DNA from: Macrostomum hystrix
Taxonomy: Eukaryota; Platyhelminthes; Macrostomidae
Length of the DNA stretch: 64,000 bases
Direction of reading: 5' to 3'
Assembly: GCA_950097015.1 (NCBI GenBank)
Contig: CATNEN010000011.1
Span: 2,632,501-2,696,500 of the forward strand
Under the pieces are notes generated by a model that was not told the origin of the DNA, searched no databases, and worked only from the letters and a program-made list of their open reading frames with translations. The first letter of the stretch is position 1; the number at the start of each line of letters is the position of its first letter. The translations under genes were made by a program, and so were the position numbers. Positions 46,326-56,806 of the stretch are shown here, piece by piece.

Positions 46326-46930
46326 TTTTAAAAATATTTCCTGTTTTCGTAGAAATATCCCTTACCGATATCTATCGTTTCCGTTAGTTCGGTTTGTCTT
46401 TTTATAGCTGTTGCGAGTAGCTTAGATATTTGTTTATGGCCTATAGCCATGCCAATATGGTGTTGACTGCGAGCGAGACTTCTATGTACCAGAAATATAC
46501 TCTATACGTATGGCTTATGCCATTACTACGTCGATGCTCTATTCATACACACAGACTTTAACGATAGCTAGAACTATAGAACTATAACTAAAACCAACGA
46601 TAGCTAGCTAGAAAAATACATGCGTTTCGTGTGAGACTTTTAGAGTTCAAATTTCCCATGCGAGTGACATTTATGAAAGTCTATAATTAGTTCATAGCCA
46701 GCGGAAAAAATTCTATGGGCATGCGCAACTTATTAGAAAACGTTTTTATAAAACATATTTATCCCCCACTTGGGCCCGGCCAAATAATTTAAATGGCTCC
46801 GCCAATAGGAAAGCAAGATTCATTTATCTGGCCCGGACAGTTTTTACCATAGAATACAGACTTTGGCGACCGTCAGCCAAGCGAGGGATACTTAGAGTAT
46901 TACCACCTCGGGCTGCATGTCTATGGCCGA
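46326..46930. other. Astacin 5' flank
   Basis: Contains three GGCCCGG-type strings (46775-46840) that recur near 48603-48760 on the other side of the Tc1-like element, hinting at an older element into which that transposon inserted. No gene recognised. Confidence 0.4.
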
Positions 46931-46931
46931 T

Positions 46932-47014
46932 CGGCTTCGCCTCGGCCAATAAGTATAGAATACTTATTGAGGAGGACTAGGCTGAGGACGCGTTTCTTGG
47001 CCGAGGCGAAGCCG
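46932..47014. repeat. Inverted repeat with perfect 18-bp arms
   Basis: CGGCTTCGCCTCGGCCAA at 46932-46949 and its exact complement at 46997-47014. It adjoins the left terminus of the second Tc1-like element. Confidence 0.85.
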
Positions 47015-47050
47015 AAATACTTAGACAAGTATTTCAGGGGGGTATTATAG

Positions 47051-48586
47051 TATTGGTTTTTGCATGCTAGGTGAGACTTTTTTCAAGCAATCTGAGACTG
47101 AATAGCAAAAACACAGTTGTCTATGGCCACCACTCGCTGCAGCCCAGCTTTTTGGGCGCGCCTTGCAAGCAAAGTAGGAAATTTTTTAAAGCTAAGTGAG
47201 AACCATATTGAAAACAAAGGCTGGGCTATGGCAAATCAACTGCGTTTAACAAGCAACGAGGATAGAGAGCGCCTGGTCATTGCCATCGAAGATGGTTACT
47301 CAAATTCGACTGTGTCCAAAATCCTTAATCTGAACAAGAAGACGGCCTATCGGATATGGAGTCGCTACGCAGCTACTGGTGAGATCCATGCGTTGCAACG
47401 CGGTGGCCGCAAGCCACAAAGACAAAAATGGATGCTGAAATGCGGAATGCCGTTAAGCAGATAGTTGAGCGAAATCCCTATGTTACTCTGACGGATGTGC
47501 AGAGAAAACTGACTTTGGAGTTGCCACAAAAGCCGGCTATCTCCGAATCCACCATAGCTAGAGCGATGAACTCCATGCTTATCTCACTGAAAGTCGCCAC
47601 CAAGGATGCCGACGTGAGGCTTGCTGCGAATACCCAGGATGTGATACAAGCGAGGCGCGACTTGTTATGATGATGACGGGACTGCCTGTGAATGACCTGG
47701 GGGGGTTTTTTCGATGAGACTGGCTACAACCTATGGACGAGAACGACGCAGGGTCGAGCAAGAGTTGGCCAGCCTGTGCGACGAACGGTGGTAACGCAGA
47801 GGGGTCCCAACATGACGATGTGCTTGGCAGTGTCATCTTACCTGGGTCTTGTCCACTGTACGCTGCAGCGAGGTTGTCAGACACGAGAGAGATTTCAGCA
47901 GTTTATTTTGGAACTGGCTAACATCATACAGGCCGATGCTCCTGGCAGACGAGTTATTCTCATTTTCGATGGTCCAAATTTTCACCAAGTGATTGAGATA
48001 CCTGAGCAGTTTGAGGATCTCATTCGTCTGCAAATTTTACCGGCGTACTCGCCGTTTTTGAATCCCGTGGAGATGGCGCACAGCGCTCTTAAGAGTGAGA
48101 TCAAGCGTCGCCTTGTAGAGCCCGCAATCGTGGCTGAGGAAAACGTTTGCCCACCAGGCATGACACGAGATGATTGGCGATACATGCTGATGGATCGGCT
48201 TGGAAGAGAATGGCTGCATGTCATTACTCCGCACAAGATCTCAGGCTGGGAGATCCACTGCACTCGAAAGTTTGCTCAGTGTATCAGCATGCAACCCTTT
48301 ATTTGATAACATTATCAACAATTTTTGCACCGCTTGTTTTGTTGTGTTCCTGCGTATCCTTTTCCAAATATATAGTTTCCGACAGTGCATCATTTTGTAA
48401 TTTCGTAAAAACCACCCCTTTGTTTTCAATATGGTTCTCACTTAGCGTTAAAAAATTTCTCACTTTGCTTGCAAGGCGCGCCCAAAAAGCTGGGCTGCAG
48501 CGAGGGGTGGCCATAGACAATAGTGTTTTTGCTATTCAGTCACAGATTACTTGAAAAAAGTCTCACTTAGCATGAAAAAAACAATA
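47051..48586 (+). mobile_element. Second Tc1/mariner-superfamily element, about 165-bp terminal inverted repeats
   Basis: Ends TATTGGTTTTT and its near complement, then CATGCTAGGTGAGAC, GACTGAATAGCAAAAACAC, GTCTATGGCCACC and TTTTTGGGCGCGCCTTGC on both sides, with about 90% identity. TA dinucleotides at 47051-47052 and 48585-48586 fit a TA target duplication. It carries one decayed transposase gene related to, but distinct from, that at 29378-30436. Confidence 0.87.
47228..48305 (+). pseudogene. Decayed Tc1-like transposase
   Basis: The N-terminal helix-turn-helix region (LVIAIEDGYSNSTVSKILNL, KKTAYRIWSRYAATGE) is in one frame to about 47430. It continues in another frame (VKQIVERNPYVTLTDVQRKL) to a stop at 47668-47670, and then, after a G7T6 homopolymer near 47700, with FFDETGYNLW (first D), VILIFDGPNFHQV (second D) and LPAYSPFLNPVEMAHSALK (E). 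So at least one frameshift and one stop. D-to-E spacing is 33 residues. Clearly non-functional. Confidence 0.85.
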
Positions 48587-49016
48587 TTTAATCCTAAAGC
48601 TTGGCCCGGCTCACGAGATTGCACTATTTATTAAAACTGTTTACAGCAACCGTGACCCTAGGCCTAGATACGTATAAGTTATCACCCACTTTTTTAATTT
48701 ATTTTGGCCGGGTAATGATTAAATGATTTAACTTAGTCCAATTAATAGCCAATAGGCCGGGCCAAGCTGGGGATACATGCAGCCTCGGTCACTCTATCGG
48801 CCAAATAAATAAATCCATAAGGGTAATACCACACAGGAGAAGCATACAGGATATTAACACAAAAACAGTAGCCTGATTGACAGCTTGATAAGGAAAAAAC
48901 AAATAGACTCATGTTTATGACTTGAAAGAGATATATGACTTTATCAACGTTAGGTGTCACCTAAGAATGACTCTGGTTATCTGGATAACATATGTTAGCA
49001 TGTTAGACTGGTAAAA
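48587..49016. other. Intergenic
   Basis: AT-rich with two further GGCCCGGC strings. Nothing else seen. Confidence 0.4.
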
Positions 49017-49408
49017 TCTTTGAAAACTGTTAGACAAGTTGACCTACTGTTAGACAAGAAGTCCTACTGTTAGACAAGTTGACCTACTGTTAGACAAGAA
49101 GTCCTACTGTTAGACAAGTTGACCTACTGTTAGACAAGTTGACCTACTGTTAGACAAGAAGTCCTACTGTTAGACAAGAAGTCCTACTGTTAGACAAGTT
49201 GACCTACTGTTAGACAAGTTGACCTACTGTTAGACAAGTTGACCTACTGTTAGACAAGTTGACCTACTGTTAGACAAGAAGTCCTACTGTTAGACAAGAA
49301 GTCCTACTGTTAGACAAGAAGTCCTACTGTTAGACAAGAAGTCCTACTGTTAGACAAGAAGTCCTACTGTTAGACAAGAAGTCCTACTGTTAGACAAGAA
49401 GTGCTAGA
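49017..49408. repeat. 20-bp minisatellite, about 19 copies
   Basis: Two unit types alternate in blocks: actgttagacaagttgacct and actgttagacaagaagtcct. The GTTAGAC core is shared with other arrays in the window. Confidence 0.97.
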
Positions 49409-50034
49409 GTAAGATTATGTTTTCAGTCTTAGTTTAACGCATCTCTATGGGCTCCTAATGCAGCCATAAAGCTCTAAAAAAGTTTCAATCCCGCCAACTT
49501 TGACAGCAATTGTGTCCAAGAATGAAAAAGCATCAAATTCAATGAATAACTCCTTCAACCACCAGGGCTAGATTAGAAACTCCCAACTTCCTGAAAGCTT
49601 CATAGAATGGGAACTGACGGGTCAGACTTTGGTTAATCAAGGCATTCTTGATTATTGTTGTCAAGCACGCAAGCAGCTACTGTGCCTATAAGCTGCAAAA
49701 GGTCGCATGGTACTTCTTGTGTGCCGTGTCAGGTTTTTCTTTAGTAGATGAAAATGAAATTTCTCATAGTAGCTAGTAGGTAGTGGCCATTGATTTGCTT
49801 TGCCTAAAGCATGGAATTAAGTTTTTTATCTCTGAAAGTAATGATTTGCTTATTAATTACATCGATACATGACATAATTTAGAATTAAAAACTTTTACAT
49901 TTGCACTTTCAATATTAATAGCCCTTCAGTTATGCACGTAAGTAGTCAATTGCATATTCAATACGTTCGTCAGTTTTTAATTTGATAAATATATTTTAAA
50001 ATGATGGCGCTTTTAAAAACATCTAGCAAGGAAA
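49409..50034. other. Intergenic, nothing recognised
   Basis: AT-rich, no open frame of note and no repeat. Confidence 0.45.
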
Positions 50035-50850
50035 CTAATAAGGATTCGAGAAAAAAAATCATCTTGGATAAAAAATTAACAAGCCGATCTAAAAGGATTA
50101 ACAAAAGGGGATTAAAAAACAGGGCTGCATTTTACAGAAGGATTAACTAAAAGTTAATTAAAACAAAGCACTTGCGGAAATCTGACGAAAGGATAAGAAT
50201 GATTTGACAGAAAGAATTAGCAAATGGATATATATTTGATAAAAGGATTAACGAAGATCTGACGGTAGGATTAATTATTTATTGATCAACCAAGACAGTC
50301 AAAATAACGAAGATATGACAGAAGGGTTACCAAAATATTCTAACATTATGATTAACGAATATCTGGGGGGTCGGTGGCAGAGCGGTTATCGCGTTTGCCT
50401 CTCGCACCAAGGTCCCTAAGTTCGATTCCACGGCGAGGCCACATTCATTTGGGGCGCAGACGCGGAGAGAAGGCTTGGGAGCTTGTCGTTCAATTTACGC
50501 CCTTAAGAGCCCATCTCTTCAAGGCACAGTGAAGTGTACACTGCCAGACGATGAGAAAGTCAGGGCAGATGTACACACCTTTGTGAGCGTATGCCTGTGT
50601 ACAGTATCTGTGTGCGTGTGTGCTCAGGAGGCAGAATTGCCTCCTCGCTGCTGCGGGTCTAGTGACACCAAATGATGTGCCATTGCCCGCAGCCCTCCTG
50701 CAATTACTTTTCAAGAAATATCTGACAGAAGGATTAACGAAGATCTGACAGAATAAATAAAAGGATTTGACAGTATGACCCGACGGAACGGATTAGCAAA
50801 TATCTGACAGAAAATAATAACAAAGATCTGAAATATAGTTCGTTTTAAGA
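50035..50850. repeat. Degenerate tandem repeat interrupted by a SINE
   Basis: Diverged units of roughly 20-30 bp built from AAGGATTAAC, GAAGATCTGACAGAA and similar strings, seen at 50035-50364 and 50706-50850. An old, decaying minisatellite. Confidence 0.7.
50365..50705 (+). mobile_element. tRNA-derived SINE, family A, most complete copy
   Basis: tRNA-like head with A box GGTGGCAGAGCGGTTA and B box AGTTCGATTCC, then GGCCACATTCATTTGG, CGGAGAGAAGGCTTGGG, a TGTGTAC/GTGTGTG-rich middle and the 3' part GGCAGAATTGCCTCCTC, GGTCTAGTGACACC, ATTGCCCGCAGCCC. Possible target duplication GAATATCTG (left) and GAAATATCTG (right). Confidence 0.85.
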
Positions 50851-50896
50851 CGTGCTTTAATATAAAATTCTTTCTTCGATTCCTAGCATTGTCCGA

Positions 50897-51848
50897 TCAG
50901 CCGCAAATTGTGCAGTTGAATATCTTCATCTCAGCCGCCAGTTTGTTAAACTCGTCGAAGTTGATGACACCATCGTGATTGGTATCTGCCGCTTGCATCA
51001 TGTCGTCTAGCTCGGTGTCAGACATCCCCTCCTTCAGGATGTCGTTCATGACGAACTCTAGTTCAGCCCTCGAGATGACGCCGTCCTGATTCTGGTCCAA
51101 ATATTCAAAGATTTTCTGCTTCTCATTCTGCGGCTGATGACCGCCTTTTGCGGCGAAAGCGTCCATCATTGCGGCGAACTCCTTGGGCGCCAGTTCAAAT
51201 TTAGTTGGTAGATTAATGACTGGTATCGGAATGTCTCTAGATGGCCGTCATATAACACTAATATATCTTTATCTAACAGTCTTTGTCGTACGTACATGTC
51301 TTTATCTAAAAGTCTTTGTCTAGCACCACCTTATCTAAAAGTATTTGTACGTTTAACATAGTTTTAACAAACAGTCTTTGTCGAACACATCTTTATCTTG
51401 AACTCTTTAGCTAACATCTCTCTATCGGACAGTCTTTGTATATGTATCTTTATCTAATTGTGTTTGTCGAATATTTTTATCGAAATGACAGAATAAATCC
51501 GTCTAAAATCAATCTTTTGAACGGCTCATGTCTAACAATTTTTTGATATTTCTAGTCTTACCTTTTAATTAGTTTAAGTTTATAGTTTTATAATAAACAA
51601 TCGAGCTCAACCTGAAATTCCAGTGTGCCATTGGAGTTCTTGTCGAATTCCTTAATAAGCGCCTCGGCCTCTGGCCTAGTGACAGTCTGACCAGCAGCCC
51701 GCATCAGTCCAACCAGCTCCTTGACATCGATGGCACCGTTGCCGTTCATATCCGATCTGTCGAAAACTTCGCGAAGCAATTGCAAATTGTTGCAGTCGCA
51801 CATTTTCCGCGCTTGATTTAGGAAACTATAAATCACAGAAGAATGCAC
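50897..51848 (-). CDS. Calmodulin/troponin-C-like protein with four EF-hands, 2 exons
   Basis: Calcium-binding regulatory protein. Exon 1 runs from ATG (51848 or the internal 51803) to 51612; exon 2 is 51181-50897. The junction reads GTLEFQ/EFAAMMDAF, matching the calmodulin-type D-F-x-E-F-x-x-M-M pattern, so the splice choice is secure. Length is 173 aa from the first Met or 158 aa from the second, the latter closer to calmodulin size. Loops: DMNGNGAIDVKE, DKNSNGTLEFQE, DQNQDGVISRAE and DTNHDGVINFDE; all four keep canonical ligands at positions 1, 3, 5, 9 and 12, so all should bind calcium. The C-terminus, FNCTICG, ends in Cys-x-x-Cys-Gly, unusual for the family. It could equally be a troponin C or a calmodulin-like paralogue. 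Confidence 0.9.
51205..51500. repeat. Decayed minisatellite in the EF-hand gene intron
   Basis: Diverged units containing TCTTTATCTAACAGTCTTTG and close variants, too degenerate to give one period. Lies within intron 1 (51182-51611). Confidence 0.6.
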
Positions 51849-51890
51849 TTTTCTGCCATCAAAACGGACCTAAACAACTGAACAAGCTTC

Positions 51891-51902
51891 CCTTTATTAT
51901 AG
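51891..51902 (-). promoter_or_regulatory. Possible TATA box of the EF-hand gene
   Basis: On the minus strand CTATAATAAAGG lies about 43-54 bp upstream of the first ATG (51848), a plausible TATA-like element for a short 5' UTR. Position and sequence only; no other core element seen. Confidence 0.35.
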
Positions 51903-51909
51903 TGTTCTC

Positions 51910-53557
51910 AACTCAACCATTCATGAGATCCCAGTCAGACAAGCTCTCTGATTGGTCGACTGCGTTGAACTGATTATTTTTCAGCTCGAGAAAGATGTGT
52001 TGGTTAAAATATGACTGTGTCAAATTAAAATCACGCTGAATTTACCGTGTTAAGTAAGCGGTGAATACAAATTTACTCTAAGTCCCTCCCCTATAGTGAC
52101 TTAGTCCCCTAAAGTGAACTAAAATAAAAAAATATAATTAAATTGAACATCTTTGTGATCGGTTGATTTCACTACCAAAGTAGAAAAATTAAATCGGAAG
52201 TTTTAAAAAACTTAAAAAGTGAAAAATTGTTATAAAAGTTCAACTTTTTTATTCCAATTAATTTCAGTTACAATTCCATGATCCATCAATTACTAATTAG
52301 AACAATAGTAGAAGAATAGATAAACAAAATATGTGTCTTACAAAACGTCATCAAAGGCGCAAAAGGTAAAATGAGAATAATAATAATAATAATACTGAAA
52401 CTGTCGATTAGGCAGAATTGCACATATATTGTCAAATATTGTCAAATAAACGTCACTAAAACTAAATAAAAATTTCTATGAACGAAAAATTTTGCGAAAT
52501 TGCAGCAAATTTAAACAAACTCGATCTCTTGTTCTGGATGATAGCCGATTTAGCCAACTGAAATGAAAGATTATAACGAGTGTACTTTTTATCTGAAGTA
52601 TTTCGAAAGAAGTTTCCCAGAATTTCTTAGAAGCGATTTAATCTCTTTGAAATAGCTAAGCTATGACTAAAATCCCCTTAGTTTGTCATCATCCCTAGTT
52701 AATTCCAGAATTCCCCAAGGTCTTAAGAGAACTCGAGAGATAAGATACTCCTGAGAAAATTCCAAAGGATTAAAAAAACTGTTGAAATCCTAATTAGTTA
52801 TGGAATTCCCAAAAAAGATAAAAACTTTTCAGCATTCGTTTTAATAAAAAAATTAAATTAACTGAAAAATCTTTCATTGTCAATTTTAATAAAATAAGTT
52901 AACTACTTAATCAATGAGCTTGTAATAGTGGCGTAGTAAAACATTTTTGGAATCTTACAATAATTTTCAGATTATCGGCCAAAATGAAACTTTAAGTTTA
53001 CACAGATTTATTTAGATTTTTTCTTCCATTTTGTGAGGCAAGTATATACATTTGCACTCTTTTACCTAGCAAAAAGCAGTTTAATTAGCTTTAAAACACA
53101 TTTTAACTTTATCAATAAACATTTCAATCGAATATTATATAGAAATCAAACGAAAGAAATTTTCTATGGCACAAAATTTGGTAAATATTAAAGTGCAACG
53201 TTTTCGGCAATAAACTTTCTTGTTTATTTTTAAACAACAAAGTACAAATTAAGGCTCTGAAAGAAAAGATTTATATTGCGTCTATTAATGATGTTAGTAA
53301 ATAAAAGAATAACAAATAGCAAAAACGAAAATAAGGACACATTTTTTGACTTACCGTAATATCTTCCTATCTTCCTTTCATCACCACTGTGCTTCCCAGG
53401 TTTGTCTGGAAACAGTTACGGTTATAATATATTGTTTGTTATTACAATGAAGTTAGCTAGACTAGTAACAATATTATTCTATCTTTTTGCTAAATTTGTT
53501 TAAGTATTTGAAACTTTGTTTTTAATCTTCAATATACCCGTACTTTTAAAATTGGTT
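51910..53557. other. AT-rich intergenic region
   Basis: About 1.6 kb with no open frame, tandem array or mobile element recognised, apart from a short (AAT)n run at about 52376. Confidence 0.5.
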
Positions 53558-53758
53558 TGTGGCGGCCACGCCACACGCGCGTGCGCGCTCCGGCAGCTAC
53601 CCCAACCCCGGCCAGGAAGGCCGGCGCTATGTGCATAAACGCTGTGCGTTGACTGGCTGCCCAGTGTACACCGCTGGCCTATATAACTTAAGACCTTTAC
53701 CTCGTGCGCCTTACCCCTTCTTCTGCCAAATAAACTTTACGTGGCTCAACTCGCCACA
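53558..53758 (+). mobile_element. Solo LTR (201 bp)
   Basis: Starts TGTGGCGGCCACGCC and ends CTCGCCACA, giving the TG...CA ends of a long terminal repeat with a 7-bp terminal inverted repeat TGTGGCG/CGCCACA. Inside are TATATAA (about 53679) and, some 45 bp later, AATAAA (about 53729), the expected promoter and polyadenylation signals. It is flanked by a 4-bp direct duplication GGTT. No internal region or second LTR is present. It is much more GC-rich than its surroundings and lies just beyond the 3' end of the FAIM gene. Confidence 0.82.
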
Positions 53759-53786
53759 GGTTCTAAATAAAATATTTATTATGAAA

Positions 53787-55991
53787 TTAAAAGTACATCT
53801 GATCAATTGCAGCCTCAGGCATCTCTTTGCCACCGTAAAACATGGAGTAGACGACGCAGCCGCTGCCACCGCGTCGCCTGCTGGCATTGGGGAGAAAACT
53901 CGTTGAAACTCGGATGTAACAGGGGGTGCCTTCAAGCAGGAAGTGCGTCTCGGAGCCGTCATCGGTGAACTCGCCCTGAAAGTTTTTGTTTCTTAGAATA
54001 CTTATATTTTTGGCTGTAAGATCGCTGAGTTTTAGCTACGTTAAGGTGTTATGAGTTTAAGCAGCATGATATTTTCATGTCTCATACGCACTCACTCATT
54101 CACTCAGCACTCACTCACTCACTCACTCACTCACTCACTCACTCACTCACTCACTGACTCACTCATTAACTCTTTCACTCACTCACTCGTTCACTCAGCA
54201 CTCACTCACTCGCTCACTCACTCACTCACTCACTTACTCACTCACTCACTCTTTCACTCACTCACTCATTCACTCAGCACTCACTCACTCACTCGCTCAC
54301 TCACTCGTTCACTCACTCACTCACCACTGACTCACTCACTCACTCACTCACTCACTCACTCACTCATCTAGTGCTGGGAGTCACTCACAGTTGTCTCCAA
54401 TTGCTCTCCATCCCTAAATACTTCCATGCTGTCCAATCTGAGTACAAGCCGCACCAAACGGCCATCTAGTGGAAGCAGCCAGCACTTCAGCAGCTTGGCC
54501 TGATTGGCTAGAAATATTTCGAATGGAGTCCCATTGACCAGCAGGTCGTAGCCATATTCCATGGAATTGATTGGCCGGATCTGCACTGTGCAGTGCGCGT
54601 TGCCAACTTTGAAGTGCTCATCGCCGATCAGAGCGAATTTAAAGTCCTCCCGACGAATGCACTGCGCCATCGAAAATTAAGGATGGGGAGATTATGCTGG
54701 GGAGATAGCTGTTAGATACGATCATCGTCTATTACTCAGAAACACTGGCTGTTAGACGGTAACAGCACCTGTTAGATAGGAACAAAACCTGTTAGACAGG
54801 AACAGCACCTGTTAGACAGGAACAGTACCTTTGCTAGACAGGAACAGTACCTGTTAGACAGGAACAGTACCTTTGCTAGACAGGAACAGTACCTGTTAGA
54901 CAGGAACAGTACCTTTGCTAGACAGGAACAGTACCTATTAGATAGGAACAGCACCTGTTAGACAGGAACAGTACCTGTTAGACAGGAACAGCACCTGTTA
55001 GACAGGAACAGCACCTGTTTGATAGGAACAGCACCTGTTTGATAGGAACAGTTACCTGTTAGACAGGAACAGTACCTTTGCTAGACAGGAACAGTACCTG
55101 TTAGACAGGAACAGCACCTGTTAGACAGGAACAGCACCTGTTAGACAGGAACAGCACCTGTTTGATAGGAACAGCACCTGTTTGATAGGAAGAGCACCTG
55201 TTAGACAGAACCTGTTAGACAGGAACAGTACCTGTTGGACGGGAACAGTACCTGTTAGACAGGAACAGTACCTGTTAGACAGGAACAGTACCTTTGCTAG
55301 ACAGGAACAGTACCTGTTAGACAGGAACAGCACCTGTTAGACAGGAACAGCACCTGTTAGACAGGAACAGCACCTGTTTGATAGGAACAGCACCTGTTTG
55401 ATAGGAAGAGCACCTGTTAGACAGAACCTGTTAGACAGGAACAGTACCTGTTGGACGGGAACAGTACCTGTTAGACAGGAACAGTACCTGTTAGACAGGA
55501 ACAGTACCTGTTAGACAGGAACAGTACCTGTTAGACAGGAACAGTACCTGTTAGACATGAACAGTACGTGTTAGACAGGAGAAAAGCACATGTGCTAGAC
55601 AGGAACAGTACCTGTTAGACATGAACAGTACGTGTTAGATAGGAGAAAAGCACATGTGCTAGACAGGAACAGTACCTGTTAGTCAGCACCTGTTAGACAG
55701 GAACAGTTTCAGAACTTGCCATTAAACAGAAACATACCCACTTAAACATGAAAAGTTATCTGTGAGACATTTAAATTAAGTGTTAGTATTTTCTTAATTT
55801 GCTACACTGTAAGTTTTATGATTATAAAATAAGAATGCCAATTTAAGCTCTTTTACCTTTCCATTGATGAAGATTCCACGCATGCCAGTTGCAGTTCCAT
55901 GCTCAAATTCTACACTATAGACTCCGTTAGTTAGTGGGACCTCCCACTTAGCAACAACATCTTTGGTGGATGACTTGGTTGATGTTGACAT
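53787..55991 (-). CDS. FAIM: FAIM1 homologue (Fas apoptotic inhibitory molecule 1), 3 exons
   Basis: Small cytosolic beta-sandwich protein linked in vertebrates to protection from apoptosis and to protein-aggregation control. Exons 55857-55991, 54389-54661 and 53787-53975 join in phase to 198 aa, close to vertebrate FAIM1 (about 180-200). Family landmarks: VVAKWEVPLTNGVYSVEFEHG (N-terminal W..PL.DGVH.IEFEHGT type), GKCIRREDFKFALIGDE, YGYDLLVNG, DSMEVFRDGEQLETT, then exactly across the last junction GEFTDDGSETHF, and GGKEMPE near the C-terminus. This order covers both FAIM1 subdomains with nothing missing. Intron 1 is almost filled by a 20-bp minisatellite and intron 2 by a CTCA tetranucleotide repeat. 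An upstream non-coding exon is possible because an acceptor-like CTTCAG lies 9 bp before the ATG. Confidence 0.92.
54085..54367. repeat. (ACTC)n microsatellite in FAIM intron 2
   Basis: Nearly pure tetranucleotide repeat with occasional ATTC, GTTC and CAGC interruptions recurring in pattern (CATTCACTCAGCACTCACTC). Runs to within 22 bp of the exon 2 donor. Confidence 0.97.
54744..55712. repeat. 20-bp minisatellite in FAIM intron 1
   Basis: About 48 copies of cctgttagacaggaacagta with variants (ctttgctagac, ctgtttgatag, agcac). A block of about 230 bp (55,090-55,250 and 55,320-55,480) is duplicated, including the odd short unit ACAGAACCTGTTAGACAGG. Confidence 0.97.
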
Positions 55992-56806
55992 TCGGGCAAG
56001 CTGAAGACGCAGTAAAACAAATGAAAAATAACAGTTATAACCAATTCGTAGACTTTGGGATAGGAAGGTGAAAATCCTCAAAATAAGCTTTGTTTTTGTT
56101 ATGAAAAATCCTTTTAGTTAATACAAAATTGTTTTGACATTTTCTCTAAAACTTCTAGATGCTTTAGCTTACTCGATATTTATGCTTTACAGTGCTTGTT
56201 CATGACATACGTATAATTATTTAATTTATAAATTTTCGCTTCTTACAATCATTTATATATTATAAGAGTTAAATTATATAAATATTATAGACGCTTTAAA
56301 AGCAGAGCATTTGATATTTCCAAGAATAAAAAAAGATGGAATAATTTAAGGAGGTGCATATGATAAATATCTTTAAATTGAAGAAAACAATACGACCAAA
56401 TTTGTGTTTTAAAGAGGAAATCTTAAGAGTTGTATTTTGTTAGTGATGCTGCTGCCTGCCATCATTAGCTAAATAAGTCACAGAACCAAAGTTGAACCGA
56501 TGAGCATCAAATCAAGTGCAGGTTTTTTATCTGAAAAAAAATAATTTAGCTAAATTTGTTTTTTTATTTTTTTGCAAATGCTTAAGACGACATCAATTGA
56601 CTTACTTAGACTAGTGTTTATTGAATTTGTTAGTTTGTACTGTAACGATAATTTTTTAAGTAACGTAATATTTATTTAAGTAACTTGATCGCTCTGCTTT
56701 ATATTACAAACGACAGCTTACTTTTCATTTGACAAATATTTAACAAAGACAGTAAAAAGTTTTTTTAATATCGTCCTGAATATCGTATTCTAAGATCGTA
56801 TATAAA
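55992..56806. other. Divergent intergenic region between FAIM and the PDZ gene
   Basis: About 0.8 kb of AT-rich DNA between two genes transcribed away from each other, so both promoters should lie here. No clear TATA box or repeat identified. Confidence 0.45.

Noticed and set aside
50380-50450. Functional tRNA gene at the head of the family-A SINE
   Set aside because: Same reasoning: tRNA-like promoter boxes followed by a repeated non-tRNA body.
54051-54371. Leu/Thr/His/Ser repeat frame
   Set aside because: Translation of the ACTC microsatellite in FAIM intron 2.
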